Origin: Maribacter aestuarii | GTDB lineage: Bacteria > Bacteroidota > Bacteroidia > Flavobacteriales > Flavobacteriaceae | Reading direction: 5' to 3' | DNA length: 64,000 nt | Assembly (NCBI RefSeq): GCF_027474845.2 | Contig: NZ_CP107031.2 | Span: 3,239,001-3,303,000 of the forward strand | Shown here: piece by piece, positions 32,089 through 41,857 of the stretch | How positions within the stretch are numbered: the first letter of the stretch is position 1 | Layout of the letters: the number at the start of each line of letters is the position of its first letter | The notes under the pieces: generated by a model | What the model was told of the DNA's origin: nothing | Database searches by the model: none | Seen by the model: only the letters and a program-made list of their open reading frames with translations | Translations under genes and position numbers: made by a program

Positions 32089-32185
32089 AAGTTTCTGATG
32101 TCAAACTTACATATATTTTTTAATCCCCTGTTAGGGTATTACCATAATTTTAACCATGACAAGGGCTTTGAAAACCCATATGAAT

Positions 32186-33463
32186 ATGAGAATTAAACGA
32201 CTTTTAGTTGTACCATTTTCGGTATTATGTCTTGCATTATTTTCCTACACCGCATCAGAATCTAAAACTGTAGCCAACGAACCCTTTGTAGTTGTCTTGG
32301 ATGCCGGTCATGGTGGACATGACCCTGGTAACCTTGGAAACGGTTACTTAGAAAAGCAAATAGCGCTGAACATTGTGCTAAAAGTTGGTGAAATCTTATC
32401 CAGCAACAAGGATATAAAGGTCATTTATACACGCAAGGACGACACGTTTATTGATTTATATGTTAGAGGAGAAGTCGCTAACAAGGCAAATGCAGACCTT
32501 TTTGTCTCGGTACATTGTGATTCACATTCATCCGACGCAAACGGTGCCGGAACGTTTGTTCTGGGATTACACGCTAATAAACAGAATTTTGAGATTGCAA
32601 AAAAGGAAAACTCGGTTATCTATTTAGAGGATAACTACGAGACGAGGTATGCGGATTATGACATCAATTCGCCTGAATCGGTTATAGGCCTAACTATTAT
32701 GCAAGAAGAATTTTTAGATCAAAGCATAGCTCTGGCCAAAATGATTCAAGACAATTTTTCCGACAAGTTGAAGCGGAACAATAGAAAAGTCAAACAGGCG
32801 GGCTTTATAGTTTTGCATCAAACCTTTATGCCCAGTGTGCTGGTAGAAACGGGTTTTTTGACCAACAAAGATGAAGGGGCCTATTTAGATTCCAAGAAAG
32901 GACAATTAGAAATGGCCACGGCTATAGCCAATGCTATTGTAGAATATAAGAAAGGTGTTAGCGTCTCAAGCCCTTCTATTGCTAGTGCTGAACCTATACC
33001 GCCAAAGGCTGAGGAACCTCTTCCAACGGAGGAACGTCAAGAAAAACCTCTTGTTGCCGTTGAAAATGAGACTGAAGAAGCTCTCCCAATAGTCAAGAAA
33101 GAACCTGTAGATAAAATTGATGATGTCCAAGTAGATAATAACGACGTGGAAAACAACGTAGTAAAGGAGGTCGTGAACAATGAAGCGTCAAAGCCTACCG
33201 CTGTAGCTAATGATATTATTTACAAAGTGCAGATAATGGCAAGCGGAAAGGACCTTGCCCTAACCAGGGACAATTTTAATGGATTAGGAATGCTTTCCAA
33301 AGAGCCTTTTAATAATCTTTACAGATATATGTACGGCGAGACCAATTCTTATAGCGCTGCGAAAAAAATTCAGTCCAGTGCCGTTTTAAAAGGTTATAAA
33401 TCGGCTTACATTGTCGCTTATAAAGATGGGGTACGCGTACCTGTACCTAAGGACTTGGAATAA
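32186..33463 (+). CDS. N-acetylmuramoyl-L-alanine amidase (Amidase_3) with SPOR-like tail
   Basis: About 425 residues from the ATG at 32186; ATGs at 32156 and 32180 are in frame but sit before the signal peptide. After the leader comes Amidase_3 (~35-255): Zn ligands in LDAGHGGHDPG, YLEKQIALNI (Glu) and VSVHCDSHS, and the catalytic Glu in VLVETGFLTN. A Pro/Glu-rich linker (~260-345) leads to a C-terminal ~75-residue segment (YKVQIMASGKDL...YIVAYKDGVRVPV) that looks like a SPOR domain, which binds denuded septal glycan. It cleaves the stem peptide from MurNAc during daughter-cell separation. Followed by MlaD. Confidence 0.92.
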   Translation: MRIKRLLVVPFSVLCLALFSYTASESKTVANEPFVVVLDAGHGGHDPGNLGNGYLEKQIALNIVLKVGEILSSNKDIKVIYTRKDDTFIDLYVRGEVANKANADLFVSVHCDSHSSDANGAGTFVLGLHANKQNFEIAKKENSVIYLEDNYETRYADYDINSPESVIGLTIMQEEFLDQSIALAKMIQDNFSDKLKRNNRKVKQAGFIVLHQTFMPSVLVETGFLTNKDEGAYLDSKKGQLEMATAIANAIVEYKKGVSVSSPSIASAEPIPPKAEEPLPTEERQEKPLVAVENETEEALPIVKKEPVDKIDDVQVDNNDVENNVVKEVVNNEASKPTAVANDIIYKVQIMASGKDLALTRDNFNGLGMLSKEPFNNLYRYMYGETNSYSAAKKIQSSAVLKGYKSAYIVAYKDGVRVPVPKDLE

Positions 33464-33529
33464 GTTTTTCAATTAGAACTTTTAAGTTGTAATTATTTCT
33501 AATTTTGTTTTAACTATAAAATACATTTA

Positions 33530-34495
33530 TTGAAACTATCGAGGGAACTTAAAACGGGAATTATAGTAATCGGTGGAATCCTATTGTTTGTAATGGGATT
33601 CAGTTATTTAAAATCCACACCATTATTCGATAACAGTAAAACCTTGTACGCAATTTATCCTAATGTAGGAGGCTTGCAAGCAGGTACCGTGGTTTCCATA
33701 AACGGTTATGGGGTAGGTAAGGTAAATGATATTAAGTTCAAGGATACCCAAGGGAATTTGATTGTTACCTTTAGTGTTAGCAGTGATTTTAAATTTTCAA
33801 AGAATAGTAGGGTAGAGCTCTATGATACTGGTATCATTGGCGGTAAGGGACTTCAGATAATTCCGGTATTCGATGGTGCCCCTGAGGCGCAATCCGGTGA
33901 TACACTTTTAACAGATACAAGACCTGGTCTTACGGAACTAGCACAGCAAAAACTGACTCCATTGTTTAGAAAGTTTGAATCCGCCGTTTCGGATGCCGAT
34001 TCTGTCCTCATAAACGTTAATGATGTACTGGACTCTAAAACAAAGAAGGACTTGCAGACAGCCATTAATGGACTAAGTGAGCTTATGACCAGTCTCAACG
34101 GTAGTGCCAAAGTGCTGAACAATATTTTAAACAACAATCAAGGCAAGCTAGACAGTTCTCTAACCAATTTTGAGACATTGACCTATAATTTCGCCAAACT
34201 TTCGGACTCTTTGAATAATGCCGGGTTGGGTAGGACACTATCCAGTTTGGAATCTACCGTTGCGAATTTAGATATGATAATGGCCAAGATAGAAAAGGGA
34301 GACGGAACTTTAGGTAAGCTCATGAACGACAAGGAGTTGTATACAAATTTGAACAGCGCCTCTAGGGAATTGGATTTGTTGCTTCAGGATTTTAGGCTGA
34401 ATCCTAAGCGCTACGTCAATGTATCTGTTTTCGGTAAAAAGCAAAAGGACTATATGGTGCCTGAAGAAGATCCAGCAGAAAAAATCGAAGAATAA
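33530..34495 (+). CDS. MlaD/MCE-family lipid-transport protein
   Basis: 321 residues from a TTG start, which puts the family-typical KLSRELKTGIIVIGGILLF at the N-terminus. One transmembrane helix (~9-28) is followed by an MCE domain (~35-115, YPNVGGLQAGTVVSINGYGVGKV) and a long helical tail rich in Asn/Leu/Ser. MlaD proteins form periplasmic hexamers that shuttle phospholipids with an ABC transporter (MlaE/MlaF, not encoded here). It lies between the amidase and the Fe-S protein genes, with 3 bp to the latter. Confidence 0.92.
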   Translation: MKLSRELKTGIIVIGGILLFVMGFSYLKSTPLFDNSKTLYAIYPNVGGLQAGTVVSINGYGVGKVNDIKFKDTQGNLIVTFSVSSDFKFSKNSRVELYDTGIIGGKGLQIIPVFDGAPEAQSGDTLLTDTRPGLTELAQQKLTPLFRKFESAVSDADSVLINVNDVLDSKTKKDLQTAINGLSELMTSLNGSAKVLNNILNNNQGKLDSSLTNFETLTYNFAKLSDSLNNAGLGRTLSSLESTVANLDMIMAKIEKGDGTLGKLMNDKELYTNLNSASRELDLLLQDFRLNPKRYVNVSVFGKKQKDYMVPEEDPAEKIEE

Positions 34496-34498
34496 TTT

Positions 34499-35836
34499 AT
34501 GCAGTACTTATCCAATATTCTCTTTGCCATTCTTTTAATCGCCGGGATTGGTTTTTTTGCAAAGAATATAGCACGTCTCAGACGCAATATCAATTTAGGT
34601 AAATCGACGGATGCCTCCGATAATAAGGGCCAGCGTTGGAAGAACATGGCCAAGATTGCACTTGGACAAACAAAAATGGTTGTTAGGCCTATAGCTGGTA
34701 TTTTACACATCATAGTTTATGTTGGTTTTGTTATTATCAATATTGAAGTTTTAGAAATTATCTTGGATGGTTTGTTGGGTACACATCGTATCTTTTCTGG
34801 ACTTGGAATAATCTATGATATACTCATCGCTTCGTTTGAAATATTAGCTTTATTAGTCATAGTAGCGGTAGTAATCTTCTGGGCGAGGAGAAATGTGATT
34901 CGATTAAAACGATTCATGAAGCCAGAAATGGAGGGGTGGCCTAAAAAAGATGGAAATCTCATCCTGTACATAGAACTAGTGCTAATGGCCCTGTTTTTGA
35001 CGATGAATGCTACTGATTTTCAGTTACAATTGAACGGAGCGAATCATTATGCCAGTCAATCTGGTATCATGGGCTCTTTTCCGGTAAGTCAATATTTATT
35101 GCCAATTTTTGAAAACACGTCCAACCAAACTTTGATACTTATAGAGCGTACTGCGTGGTGGTTACATATTGCTGGAATATTGTTTTTCCTCAATTATCTT
35201 TACTATTCAAAACATTTACATATTCTGTTAGCCTTTCCCAACACCTACTATGGTAGGTTAGTACCAAAGGGACAATTTGAAAATTTAGAGGCAGTAACCA
35301 ATGAGGTTAAATTGATGATGGACCCATCTGCAGACCCATTTGCAGCTCCTCCTGAAGATGCGCCTGTACCTGACAAATTTGGCGCATCCGACGTAATGGA
35401 CTTGAGTAGGATTCAACTGTTAAACGCCTATACCTGTACAGAATGTGGGCGCTGTACGAGCGAATGTCCAGCTAATCAGACCGGTAAAAAATTATCACCT
35501 AGGAAAATTATGATGGATACCCGTGACCGTTTAGAGGAAGTAGGTAAGATAATGGATAAGAATGATGGGGAATTCAAAGAAGATGGCAAACAGTTATTGG
35601 ACGATTATATAACTCGTGAAGAATTATGGGCCTGCACCACATGTAATGCCTGTGTAGAGGCTTGTCCAGTAAGCATAGATCCATTGTCCATCATCATGGA
35701 TATGCGACAGTACCTAGTAATGGAGAATTCTGCAGCACCCACTGATTTGAACAATATGATGGGGAATATCGAAAATAATGGGGCACCTTGGCCATTTAAT
35801 CAGATGGACCGTTTAAATTGGAGTAACGAATCTTAA
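34499..35836 (+). CDS. Membrane (4Fe-4S) oxidoreductase, HdrC/DsrK-like
   Basis: 445 residues. The N-terminal half has about five hydrophobic helices (an ISNILFAILLIAGIGFF-like start, a LHIIVYVGFVIINIEVL region, ELVLMALFLTMNATDF and others) like a NarI-type cytochrome b domain. The C-terminal part carries two [4Fe-4S] motifs, CTECGRCTSECP and CTTCNACVEACP. It probably passes electrons between the membrane quinone pool and its partner encoded 8 bp downstream. The physiological donor is unknown. Confidence 0.87.
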   Translation: MQYLSNILFAILLIAGIGFFAKNIARLRRNINLGKSTDASDNKGQRWKNMAKIALGQTKMVVRPIAGILHIIVYVGFVIINIEVLEIILDGLLGTHRIFSGLGIIYDILIASFEILALLVIVAVVIFWARRNVIRLKRFMKPEMEGWPKKDGNLILYIELVLMALFLTMNATDFQLQLNGANHYASQSGIMGSFPVSQYLLPIFENTSNQTLILIERTAWWLHIAGILFFLNYLYYSKHLHILLAFPNTYYGRLVPKGQFENLEAVTNEVKLMMDPSADPFAAPPEDAPVPDKFGASDVMDLSRIQLLNAYTCTECGRCTSECPANQTGKKLSPRKIMMDTRDRLEEVGKIMDKNDGEFKEDGKQLLDDYITREELWACTTCNACVEACPVSIDPLSIIMDMRQYLVMENSAAPTDLNNMMGNIENNGAPWPFNQMDRLNWSNES

Positions 35837-35844
35837 AGTATATT

Positions 35845-36636
35845 ATGGCAAGTGAACTAAAAGTACCCACCATGGCAGAGCTCTTTGCCGCTGGCACTAC
35901 CCCCGAGGTTTTGTTCTGGGTGGGATGTGCAGGTAGTTTTGATGATAGGGCAAAGAAAATAACCAAGGCTTTCGTTAAAATCTTAAATAAGGCCCAAGTA
36001 TCTTTTGCTGTCTTAGGAACCGAAGAAAGCTGTACTGGGGATCCTGCAAAAAGGGCGGGGAATGAGTTTCTTTTCCAAATGCAAGCGGTAACCAATATTG
36101 AAGTAATGAATGCCTACGGGGTCAAAAAAGTAGTTACGGCATGTCCACATTGCTTTAACACCTTAAAAAACGAGTATCCTGGACTAGGAGGCACTTATGA
36201 AGTTGTTCATCATACTCAGTTCTTGAAACAATTATTGGAAGAAAAACGAATCACTATGGAAGGTGGCGCTTTCAAAGGTAAACGTATAACTTTTCACGAT
36301 CCGTGTTATTTGGGCAGGGCCAATGGCGTATATGAAGCCCCTAGAGAACTCATCAGAAAATTGGATGCGGAGTTAGTAGAAATGAAGAATTGTAAGCAGA
36401 AAGGCTTATGTTGTGGTGCAGGTGGAGCCCAAATGTTCAAGGAACCGGAGAAAGGGGATAAGGATGTGAATATTGAACGCACGGAACAGGCCTTGGAAAC
36501 AAAACCGGAAATAATTGCTGCTGGATGCCCATTTTGTAACACCATGATGACGGACGGTGTCAAAAATAAAGAAAAAGAGGATTCCATAGCAGTTATGGAC
36601 ATAGCAGAGGTCATAGCGACCGCAGAAGATTTATAG
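35845..36636 (+). CDS. CCG-domain (Fe-S)-binding protein, HdrB/GlpC-like
   Basis: 263 residues with two cysteine-rich CCG modules. Module 1 has FWVGCAGSFDDRA and TACPHCFNTLKNEYP; module 2 has TFHDPCYLGRANG, GLCCGAGGAQMF and AAGCPFCNTMMTDG. This is the heterodisulfide-reductase-like catalytic or electron-transfer unit. It is paired with the membrane Fe-S protein just upstream, with 15 bp to the next gene. Confidence 0.9.
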   Translation: MASELKVPTMAELFAAGTTPEVLFWVGCAGSFDDRAKKITKAFVKILNKAQVSFAVLGTEESCTGDPAKRAGNEFLFQMQAVTNIEVMNAYGVKKVVTACPHCFNTLKNEYPGLGGTYEVVHHTQFLKQLLEEKRITMEGGAFKGKRITFHDPCYLGRANGVYEAPRELIRKLDAELVEMKNCKQKGLCCGAGGAQMFKEPEKGDKDVNIERTEQALETKPEIIAAGCPFCNTMMTDGVKNKEKEDSIAVMDIAEVIATAEDL

Positions 36637-36651
36637 TGCTAATAAAAAATT

Positions 36652-37134
36652 ATGTTAGTAGATTTTAATACATTACCGGACACCTCTAGAGTATGGATTT
36701 ATCAAGCCAATAGATCTTTTACGGATACCGAATTACAAGAGATTTCTAGCGAATTGGATAAATTTCTGTCACAGTGGACCGCTCATGGCCAAGGTTTAAA
36801 AGCCGGTTACGAAGTTCGGTATAAACGCTTCTTGATTATTGCACTGGACCAAAGTAGCCAACCCGCCACCGGTTGCTCCATAGACGCTTCTGTTCATTTT
36901 ATTCAAAATTTAGAAAAGAAATACGGAGTTGAATTGCTGGACAAAATGAACGTTTCCTACAAACAAGGTGAATATGTGGCCTACAAAACTTTATTGGAAT
37001 TTAAAACCATGGCCAAACAAAGGGCGATTTCCAAAAACACCATCGTTTTTAATAACCTTGTGGCCACGAAAGGAGAATACAGAGAGCACTGGGAGGTGCC
37101 TGCTTCGGAAAGCTGGCATGCACGTTTTGTCTAA
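36652..37134 (+). CDS. Conserved flavobacterial protein of unknown function
   Basis: 160 residues, no signal peptide and no membrane helix. Readable conserved features are SRVWIYQANRSFTDTE, the cysteine-containing TGCSIDASVHFIQNLEKKYG and a C-terminal HWEVPASESWHARFV. Homologues are often labelled 'ABC transporter ATPase' in databases (memory), but I see no Walker A, Walker B or signature motif, so I do not use that name. It follows the Fe-S pair by 15 bp and ends 84 bp before the GH3 fusion. Confidence 0.8.
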   Translation: MLVDFNTLPDTSRVWIYQANRSFTDTELQEISSELDKFLSQWTAHGQGLKAGYEVRYKRFLIIALDQSSQPATGCSIDASVHFIQNLEKKYGVELLDKMNVSYKQGEYVAYKTLLEFKTMAKQRAISKNTIVFNNLVATKGEYREHWEVPASESWHARFV

Positions 37135-37218
37135 AAGTCTCGTTTGCCAAATACCCTTTTCATTAGGTTTTATCGATGAAATGCAATAATTTTCTTGCTT
37201 TAAAGTTATCTCCATACA

Positions 37219-40137
37219 GTGAAATCTATGCGCCCTTTTTTATTAACCTCACTTTGTTTACTTGGTTTTCTAGGTCTTTTTGGACAGAATCCATTAGTCG
37301 CTTCTGATAGTCTTTCGCAAGTCGCATGGGTAGATAGTCAGTACGAGCAAATGACTTTGGAGCAGAAAATTGGCCAATTGTTCATGGTCAATGTCGCTTC
37401 CGATCAATCTTCCAAGGCGATAGATACTATTAAGAAACTTATTAAAGAGCAAGAAATTGGGGGCTTAATATTTTCTAAAGGAGGCCCTTTGAGACAAGCA
37501 GAGCTTTGTAATGAATTTCAGTCCATATCAAAAATTCCGCTCCTTATAGGTATGGATGCAGAATGGGGTCTGGCTATGCGATTGGACTCCACCTATGCAT
37601 TTCCATGGAATATGACCTTAGGGGCCATTCAGAATAATGAAATTGTAGAAAAGGTAGGATATCGTATAGGAGAGCACGCTAAACGTTTGGGGGTACACAT
37701 CAATTTTGCTCCGGATATCGACATCAATACAAATCCTTTGAATCCCATAATTGGAAATCGTTCCTTTGGTGAGAACAGGGAAGTAGTAGCTGAAAAGGGG
37801 ATTGCCTTTATGAAAGGTATGGAAAGTGCCGGAGTATTATCAAGCGGAAAACATTTTCCAGGACATGGGGATACCGCTGTGGATTCCCATCATGACCTTC
37901 CGATAATCCCATTTTCGAGGGAAAGACTGGACAGCTTGGAACTGTATCCCTTTAAAAGGCTGATTAAGGAAGGGTTAAGTAGTGTTATGGTGGCACACTT
38001 GGAAGTTCCGGCAATGGAATTAAAGGAGGGCTTGCCATCATCCTTATCCGAGCAGATTATTTCTGGAATATTAAAAGAAGAAATGGGGTTTGAAGGCCTG
38101 GTCTTTACGGACGCTTTAAACATGCAGGGGGCGTCTAAATACGGAGATAAGGGAGAAGTAGAGCTAGCCGCTTTTATTGCAGGAAACGATATGTTGTTAA
38201 TGCCTAAAAATGTAGTGGATGCTAAGGAGAAACTTCTAAAGGCTTACAATCGTGGAAAAATAAGTGAAGGTCGTTTGGCCTTATCCGTGAAGAAAATCCT
38301 TATGGCCAAGTATAAGGTAGGATTACATAAGTACGAACCGATAGATAAGGAAAATCTCTATAAAGATTTGAATTCGTTAGAAGATGATTTGATATACGAG
38401 GAAGCTATTGAAAGTGCTATTACGGTTGTTAAAAATAATTTTGATCTCTTAGGCATCAAAAATCTACAGAACAAGAAAATTGCCTATGTCAAATTTGGAG
38501 ATGCACCAAGTGATGCCTTTATAGAAGAATTGAACAAATATGCAGCGGTAACACAGGTGAATGGAAGTGATATCGCTAATTTAAAGAGTAAATTATACGA
38601 ATATAATTTGATAATTATAGGGCATCACAAAAGCAATGATAGCCCATGGAAAGCCTACGAGTTTTCTAAAACCGAACTTTCTTGGTTGCAAGAGATAGCG
38701 AATCTTAGGACATCCAATCTCATCCTTTGCGTTTTTACCAAACCTTATACCTTGTCCAATATTCAAACCTTTAAGAGTATTGATGCCGTTGTGATGTCTT
38801 ATCAGAATAGTGATTTAGCGCAGCGCAAAACGGCTGAATTACTATTTGGAGCTATTCCGGCTTTAGGTAAACTTCCGGTCACAGCTCATTCTGAATTTCC
38901 TGTGGGAACCGGTATAGAATTGTCATCACTTCAGCGATTAGGATATAGCAAGCCTGAGCGGGTTGGGCTAAGTACTCAAAAATTGAACGATATTGACAGA
39001 TTGATGCAGAATGGACTGGACAGCTTAATGTTTCCTGGTGCTCAGGTCCTGGTTGCTCGAAAAGGAAAGGTGGTCTATGAAAAGAGCTTTGGAAAACCTA
39101 TCTATTCCTCGGATTCGGATGTACGGGGAGACGATTTATATGATTTGGCATCACTTACCAAAATCCTGGCCACGTTACCTATGCTTATGAAGATGGAGGA
39201 AGAGGGGAAAATAGCTTTGAACGACACCTTTGAAGAATTGGTGCCCGGTTATTCTAATACGGAAATAAAGAATGTGACCGTTTTAAAGGCCTTGTCCCAC
39301 TATGGTAGGTTGCCAGCTTGGATCGCTTTTTATGTTAGCACTTTGGATAAGGACCGAAAGCCTTCCAAAGAATTTTACCGAAGCACTGCACTACCTGGCT
39401 TTTCGACAAAGGTTGCCGAAAATTTATTTTTGGCCGATGCCTATAAAGATTCTATTTATGACCGGATTGGAAGGCAAGACTTAAAATCCAATAGGTATAG
39501 ATATAGCGATGTTCCCTACTATGTTATGAAAAAATATATTGAGGATACGTACGGTGAACCCCTGGATAAACTTACACAAGATTTTTTATATAATAGACTC
39601 GGGGCCAATTTTACGACCTATAACCCATTAGATAAATTTCCAAAAAACAAGATTATTCCTTCTGAAGAGGATAAGTACTACCGTTACCAAACCGTTCACG
39701 GTTATGTGCATGACATGGGTGCGGCCATGCAAGGTGGAGTAGGAGGGCATGCAGGATTGTTCAGTAATGCTAACGATGTGGCTAAGATTATGCAAATGTA
39801 TTTGCAGGAAGGTTATTACGGGGGTGTCCAATTTTTTGATTCACGTACGGTGCAAAAGTTTAACAAATGTTATTTCTGTGATAAAAAAGTCAGAAGGGGA
39901 GTAGGATTCGATAAACCTCAATTAGAAAATAGTGGTCCTACTTGTGGTTGTGTTTCAAGAAAGAGTTTTGGACATAGCGGCTTTACAGGCACATATACCT
40001 GGGCGGACCCAGATGAGGAAATTGTTTATGTCTTTCTTTCCAATCGTACCTATCCCAGTGCATCGAACACTTTATTAGTTAAATCTGCGTTAAGAACCAG
40101 AATTCAACAAGCTATTTACGACGCCATTTTAAATTAA
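37219..40137 (+). CDS. GH3 (NagZ-like) + serine hydrolase (beta-lactamase-like) fusion, secreted
   Basis: 972 residues with an N-terminal signal peptide (LLTSLCLLGFLGLFGQN). GTG at 37219 or ATG at 37228 could start it. Residues ~30-360 are a GH3 N-domain: GKHFPGHGDTAVDSHHDLP (His/Asp pair near ~210) and the nucleophile in GLVFTDALNMQGA (~294). A linker domain (~370-560) follows. The C-terminal part (~580-970) is class C beta-lactamase/DD-peptidase-like: SxxK in LASLTKIL (~643), a YSD element (~759) and HSGFTGTYTW (~918). The fusion is known in Bacteroidota and probably cleaves N-acetylglucosaminyl linkages of muropeptides plus an amide or ester bond. Confidence 0.9.
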   Translation: MKSMRPFLLTSLCLLGFLGLFGQNPLVASDSLSQVAWVDSQYEQMTLEQKIGQLFMVNVASDQSSKAIDTIKKLIKEQEIGGLIFSKGGPLRQAELCNEFQSISKIPLLIGMDAEWGLAMRLDSTYAFPWNMTLGAIQNNEIVEKVGYRIGEHAKRLGVHINFAPDIDINTNPLNPIIGNRSFGENREVVAEKGIAFMKGMESAGVLSSGKHFPGHGDTAVDSHHDLPIIPFSRERLDSLELYPFKRLIKEGLSSVMVAHLEVPAMELKEGLPSSLSEQIISGILKEEMGFEGLVFTDALNMQGASKYGDKGEVELAAFIAGNDMLLMPKNVVDAKEKLLKAYNRGKISEGRLALSVKKILMAKYKVGLHKYEPIDKENLYKDLNSLEDDLIYEEAIESAITVVKNNFDLLGIKNLQNKKIAYVKFGDAPSDAFIEELNKYAAVTQVNGSDIANLKSKLYEYNLIIIGHHKSNDSPWKAYEFSKTELSWLQEIANLRTSNLILCVFTKPYTLSNIQTFKSIDAVVMSYQNSDLAQRKTAELLFGAIPALGKLPVTAHSEFPVGTGIELSSLQRLGYSKPERVGLSTQKLNDIDRLMQNGLDSLMFPGAQVLVARKGKVVYEKSFGKPIYSSDSDVRGDDLYDLASLTKILATLPMLMKMEEEGKIALNDTFEELVPGYSNTEIKNVTVLKALSHYGRLPAWIAFYVSTLDKDRKPSKEFYRSTALPGFSTKVAENLFLADAYKDSIYDRIGRQDLKSNRYRYSDVPYYVMKKYIEDTYGEPLDKLTQDFLYNRLGANFTTYNPLDKFPKNKIIPSEEDKYYRYQTVHGYVHDMGAAMQGGVGGHAGLFSNANDVAKIMQMYLQEGYYGGVQFFDSRTVQKFNKCYFCDKKVRRGVGFDKPQLENSGPTCGCVSRKSFGHSGFTGTYTWADPDEEIVYVFLSNRTYPSASNTLLVKSALRTRIQQAIYDAILN

Positions 40138-40154
40138 AAGGTAGTTTTGTAAAG

Positions 40155-41294
40155 ATGAAAATAGCAATTGTATGTTACCCTACTTTTGGGGGTAGTGGGG
40201 TGGTAGCCACGGAATTGGGAATAGCACTGGCCAATAGGGGTCATCAGGTTCACTTTGTTACTTACAGGCAACCAGTTCGTTTAGAGCTTTTAAGTCATAA
40301 TATCTTTTTCCATGAAGTACATGTTCCGGAGTATCCCCTTTTTCATTATCAGCCCTATGAACTAGCTCTATCAAGTAAATTAGTAGACACTATAAAGCTG
40401 CATGAAATTGATTTACTCCATGTACACTACGCCATACCGCACGCCTACGCTGGCTATATGGCAAAAAAAATGTTGGAGGAGGAAGGTATTTACGTTCCAA
40501 TGATAACAACCCTGCACGGAACCGATATTACTTTGGTTGGCAAACATCCATTTTATAAACCTGCAGTAACGTTTAGTATTAATCAGTCAGACGTAGTTAC
40601 GTCCGTATCGGATAGTTTGAAACAAGGAACACTAGAAATTTTCGACATTCATAAGGAAATAGAAGTAATCCCAAATTTTATCGATTCTAGAAAATATAAT
40701 ACATCTTTCACAGACTGCCAACGTACTAATATGGCGGATGAAAATGAACGTATCATTACACACATAAGTAATTTTAGAAAGGTTAAACGTATACCCGATG
40801 TAATTCATGTTTTTCATAAAATACAACAACAGCTACCAGCAAAGCTCATCATGGTAGGTGAGGGTCCAGAAAAAGAGGGGGCTGAAAGACTTTGCGAAAA
40901 GTTGGGAATTTCCAACCAAGTAATTTTCTTAGGTAATAGTAATGAAATAGATAAGATTCTCTGTTTTTCCGATTTGTTTTTGTTGCCCTCTGAGTCCGAA
41001 AGTTTTGGACTGGCGGCATTAGAGGCCATGATTAATAAGGTTCCTGTCATTTCCAGTAATGCTGGTGGTATACCCGAAGTAAATATGGATGGTGTTACCG
41101 GTTTTCTGAGCGAAATAGGCGACATAGATGACATGGTAGAAAATGCAATAAGTATTCTGAAAGATGATACTACGCTAGAGCAGTTTAAGACAAATGCTGT
41201 ACGAGAGGCGCAAAAGTTTGATATTACCAAAGTGCTACCCCTGTACGAAGAGGTATATCAAAGGGCATACAAAAGCAGGTTGAAGAATGCTTAA
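40155..41294 (+). CDS. bshA: N-acetyl-alpha-D-glucosaminyl L-malate synthase BshA
   Basis: 379 residues, GT4 glycosyltransferase fold. The N-terminus MKIAIVCYPTFGGSGVVATELGIAL and the segments VHVPEYPLFHYQPY, LLHVHYAIPHAYAGYMAK and LHGTDITLVG are specific to BshA. The nucleotide-sugar site has a SESFGLAALEAM motif. It joins UDP-GlcNAc to L-malate, the first step of bacillithiol synthesis, a thiol used by many Flavobacteriia. It overlaps the next reading frame by 8 bp, so the two are likely co-transcribed. Confidence 0.95.
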   Translation: MKIAIVCYPTFGGSGVVATELGIALANRGHQVHFVTYRQPVRLELLSHNIFFHEVHVPEYPLFHYQPYELALSSKLVDTIKLHEIDLLHVHYAIPHAYAGYMAKKMLEEEGIYVPMITTLHGTDITLVGKHPFYKPAVTFSINQSDVVTSVSDSLKQGTLEIFDIHKEIEVIPNFIDSRKYNTSFTDCQRTNMADENERIITHISNFRKVKRIPDVIHVFHKIQQQLPAKLIMVGEGPEKEGAERLCEKLGISNQVIFLGNSNEIDKILCFSDLFLLPSESESFGLAALEAMINKVPVISSNAGGIPEVNMDGVTGFLSEIGDIDDMVENAISILKDDTTLEQFKTNAVREAQKFDITKVLPLYEEVYQRAYKSRLKNA

Positions 41295-41750
41295 AAAATC
41301 GTTTTCACTTTTTTTATTAAATGCGATGCTTGTTCTTTTCTCTTGCAAAGGACAAAAGAACGCAGCTTCCGAGGATGTTAAGAATTTTCCTGATATGGAA
41401 TTAATAATGGAAGAGAATTACAGCGGTTCAGAAGTAGAAGAAACCCTGATTATTAAAGATCAAAAATCTTTAACGGCTTTTTTGGAAAAATTAATAGAAC
41501 TCGAAAACCTGGTCTACCGATTCCAGAGGTCGACTTTGATAAAGAAATGATCTTTGTTTGGTGTGCCGGAGCCGAGGTTTCCGAGATGCCAGAATTGCAC
41601 TTAACTAAGGAAACAAAGGATGCTTATATTCTTTCGAAAGAGCTGAAAACCAGCAAAACTGAAACTAAATCAGTAACAAGTCCATTTCGAATTTACAAAC
41701 TACCGAACAATTCAAAAAAGATAGTTTTTAATAAAGCAGATAATCGGTAG
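41287..41750 (+). pseudogene. Small lipoprotein of unknown function, split by a frameshift
   Basis: The first frame gives a lipoprotein leader with lipobox LVLFSC and runs to TAFLEK; the second carries PGLPIPEVDFDKEMIFVWCAGAE... to NKADNR. They join if the five A in GGAAAAATT near 41487 are read as six, giving ...FLEKINRTRKPGLPIPEVDFDKEM... and 154 residues. I do not recognise the family; it is compatible with small envelope lipoproteins that bind a partner protease or ligand. Translation begins inside the bshA gene. Confidence 0.7.
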
Positions 41751-41857
41751 GAATGGATAGTTCATCTATCCGTCGAAAATAATCACCTTACATGGTACTT
41801 TTTTGTTGGGTCATTTGGGTAGGCGTAATTTTACGTTTCAAACCCAAATCTTAACCT

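Noticed and set aside
36652..37134. ABC transporter ATPase annotation
   Set aside because: No Walker A/B or signature motif.
41751..41857. GATAG-TTCAT-CTATC hairpin as terminator
   Set aside because: Only five-base arms and no T-tract.
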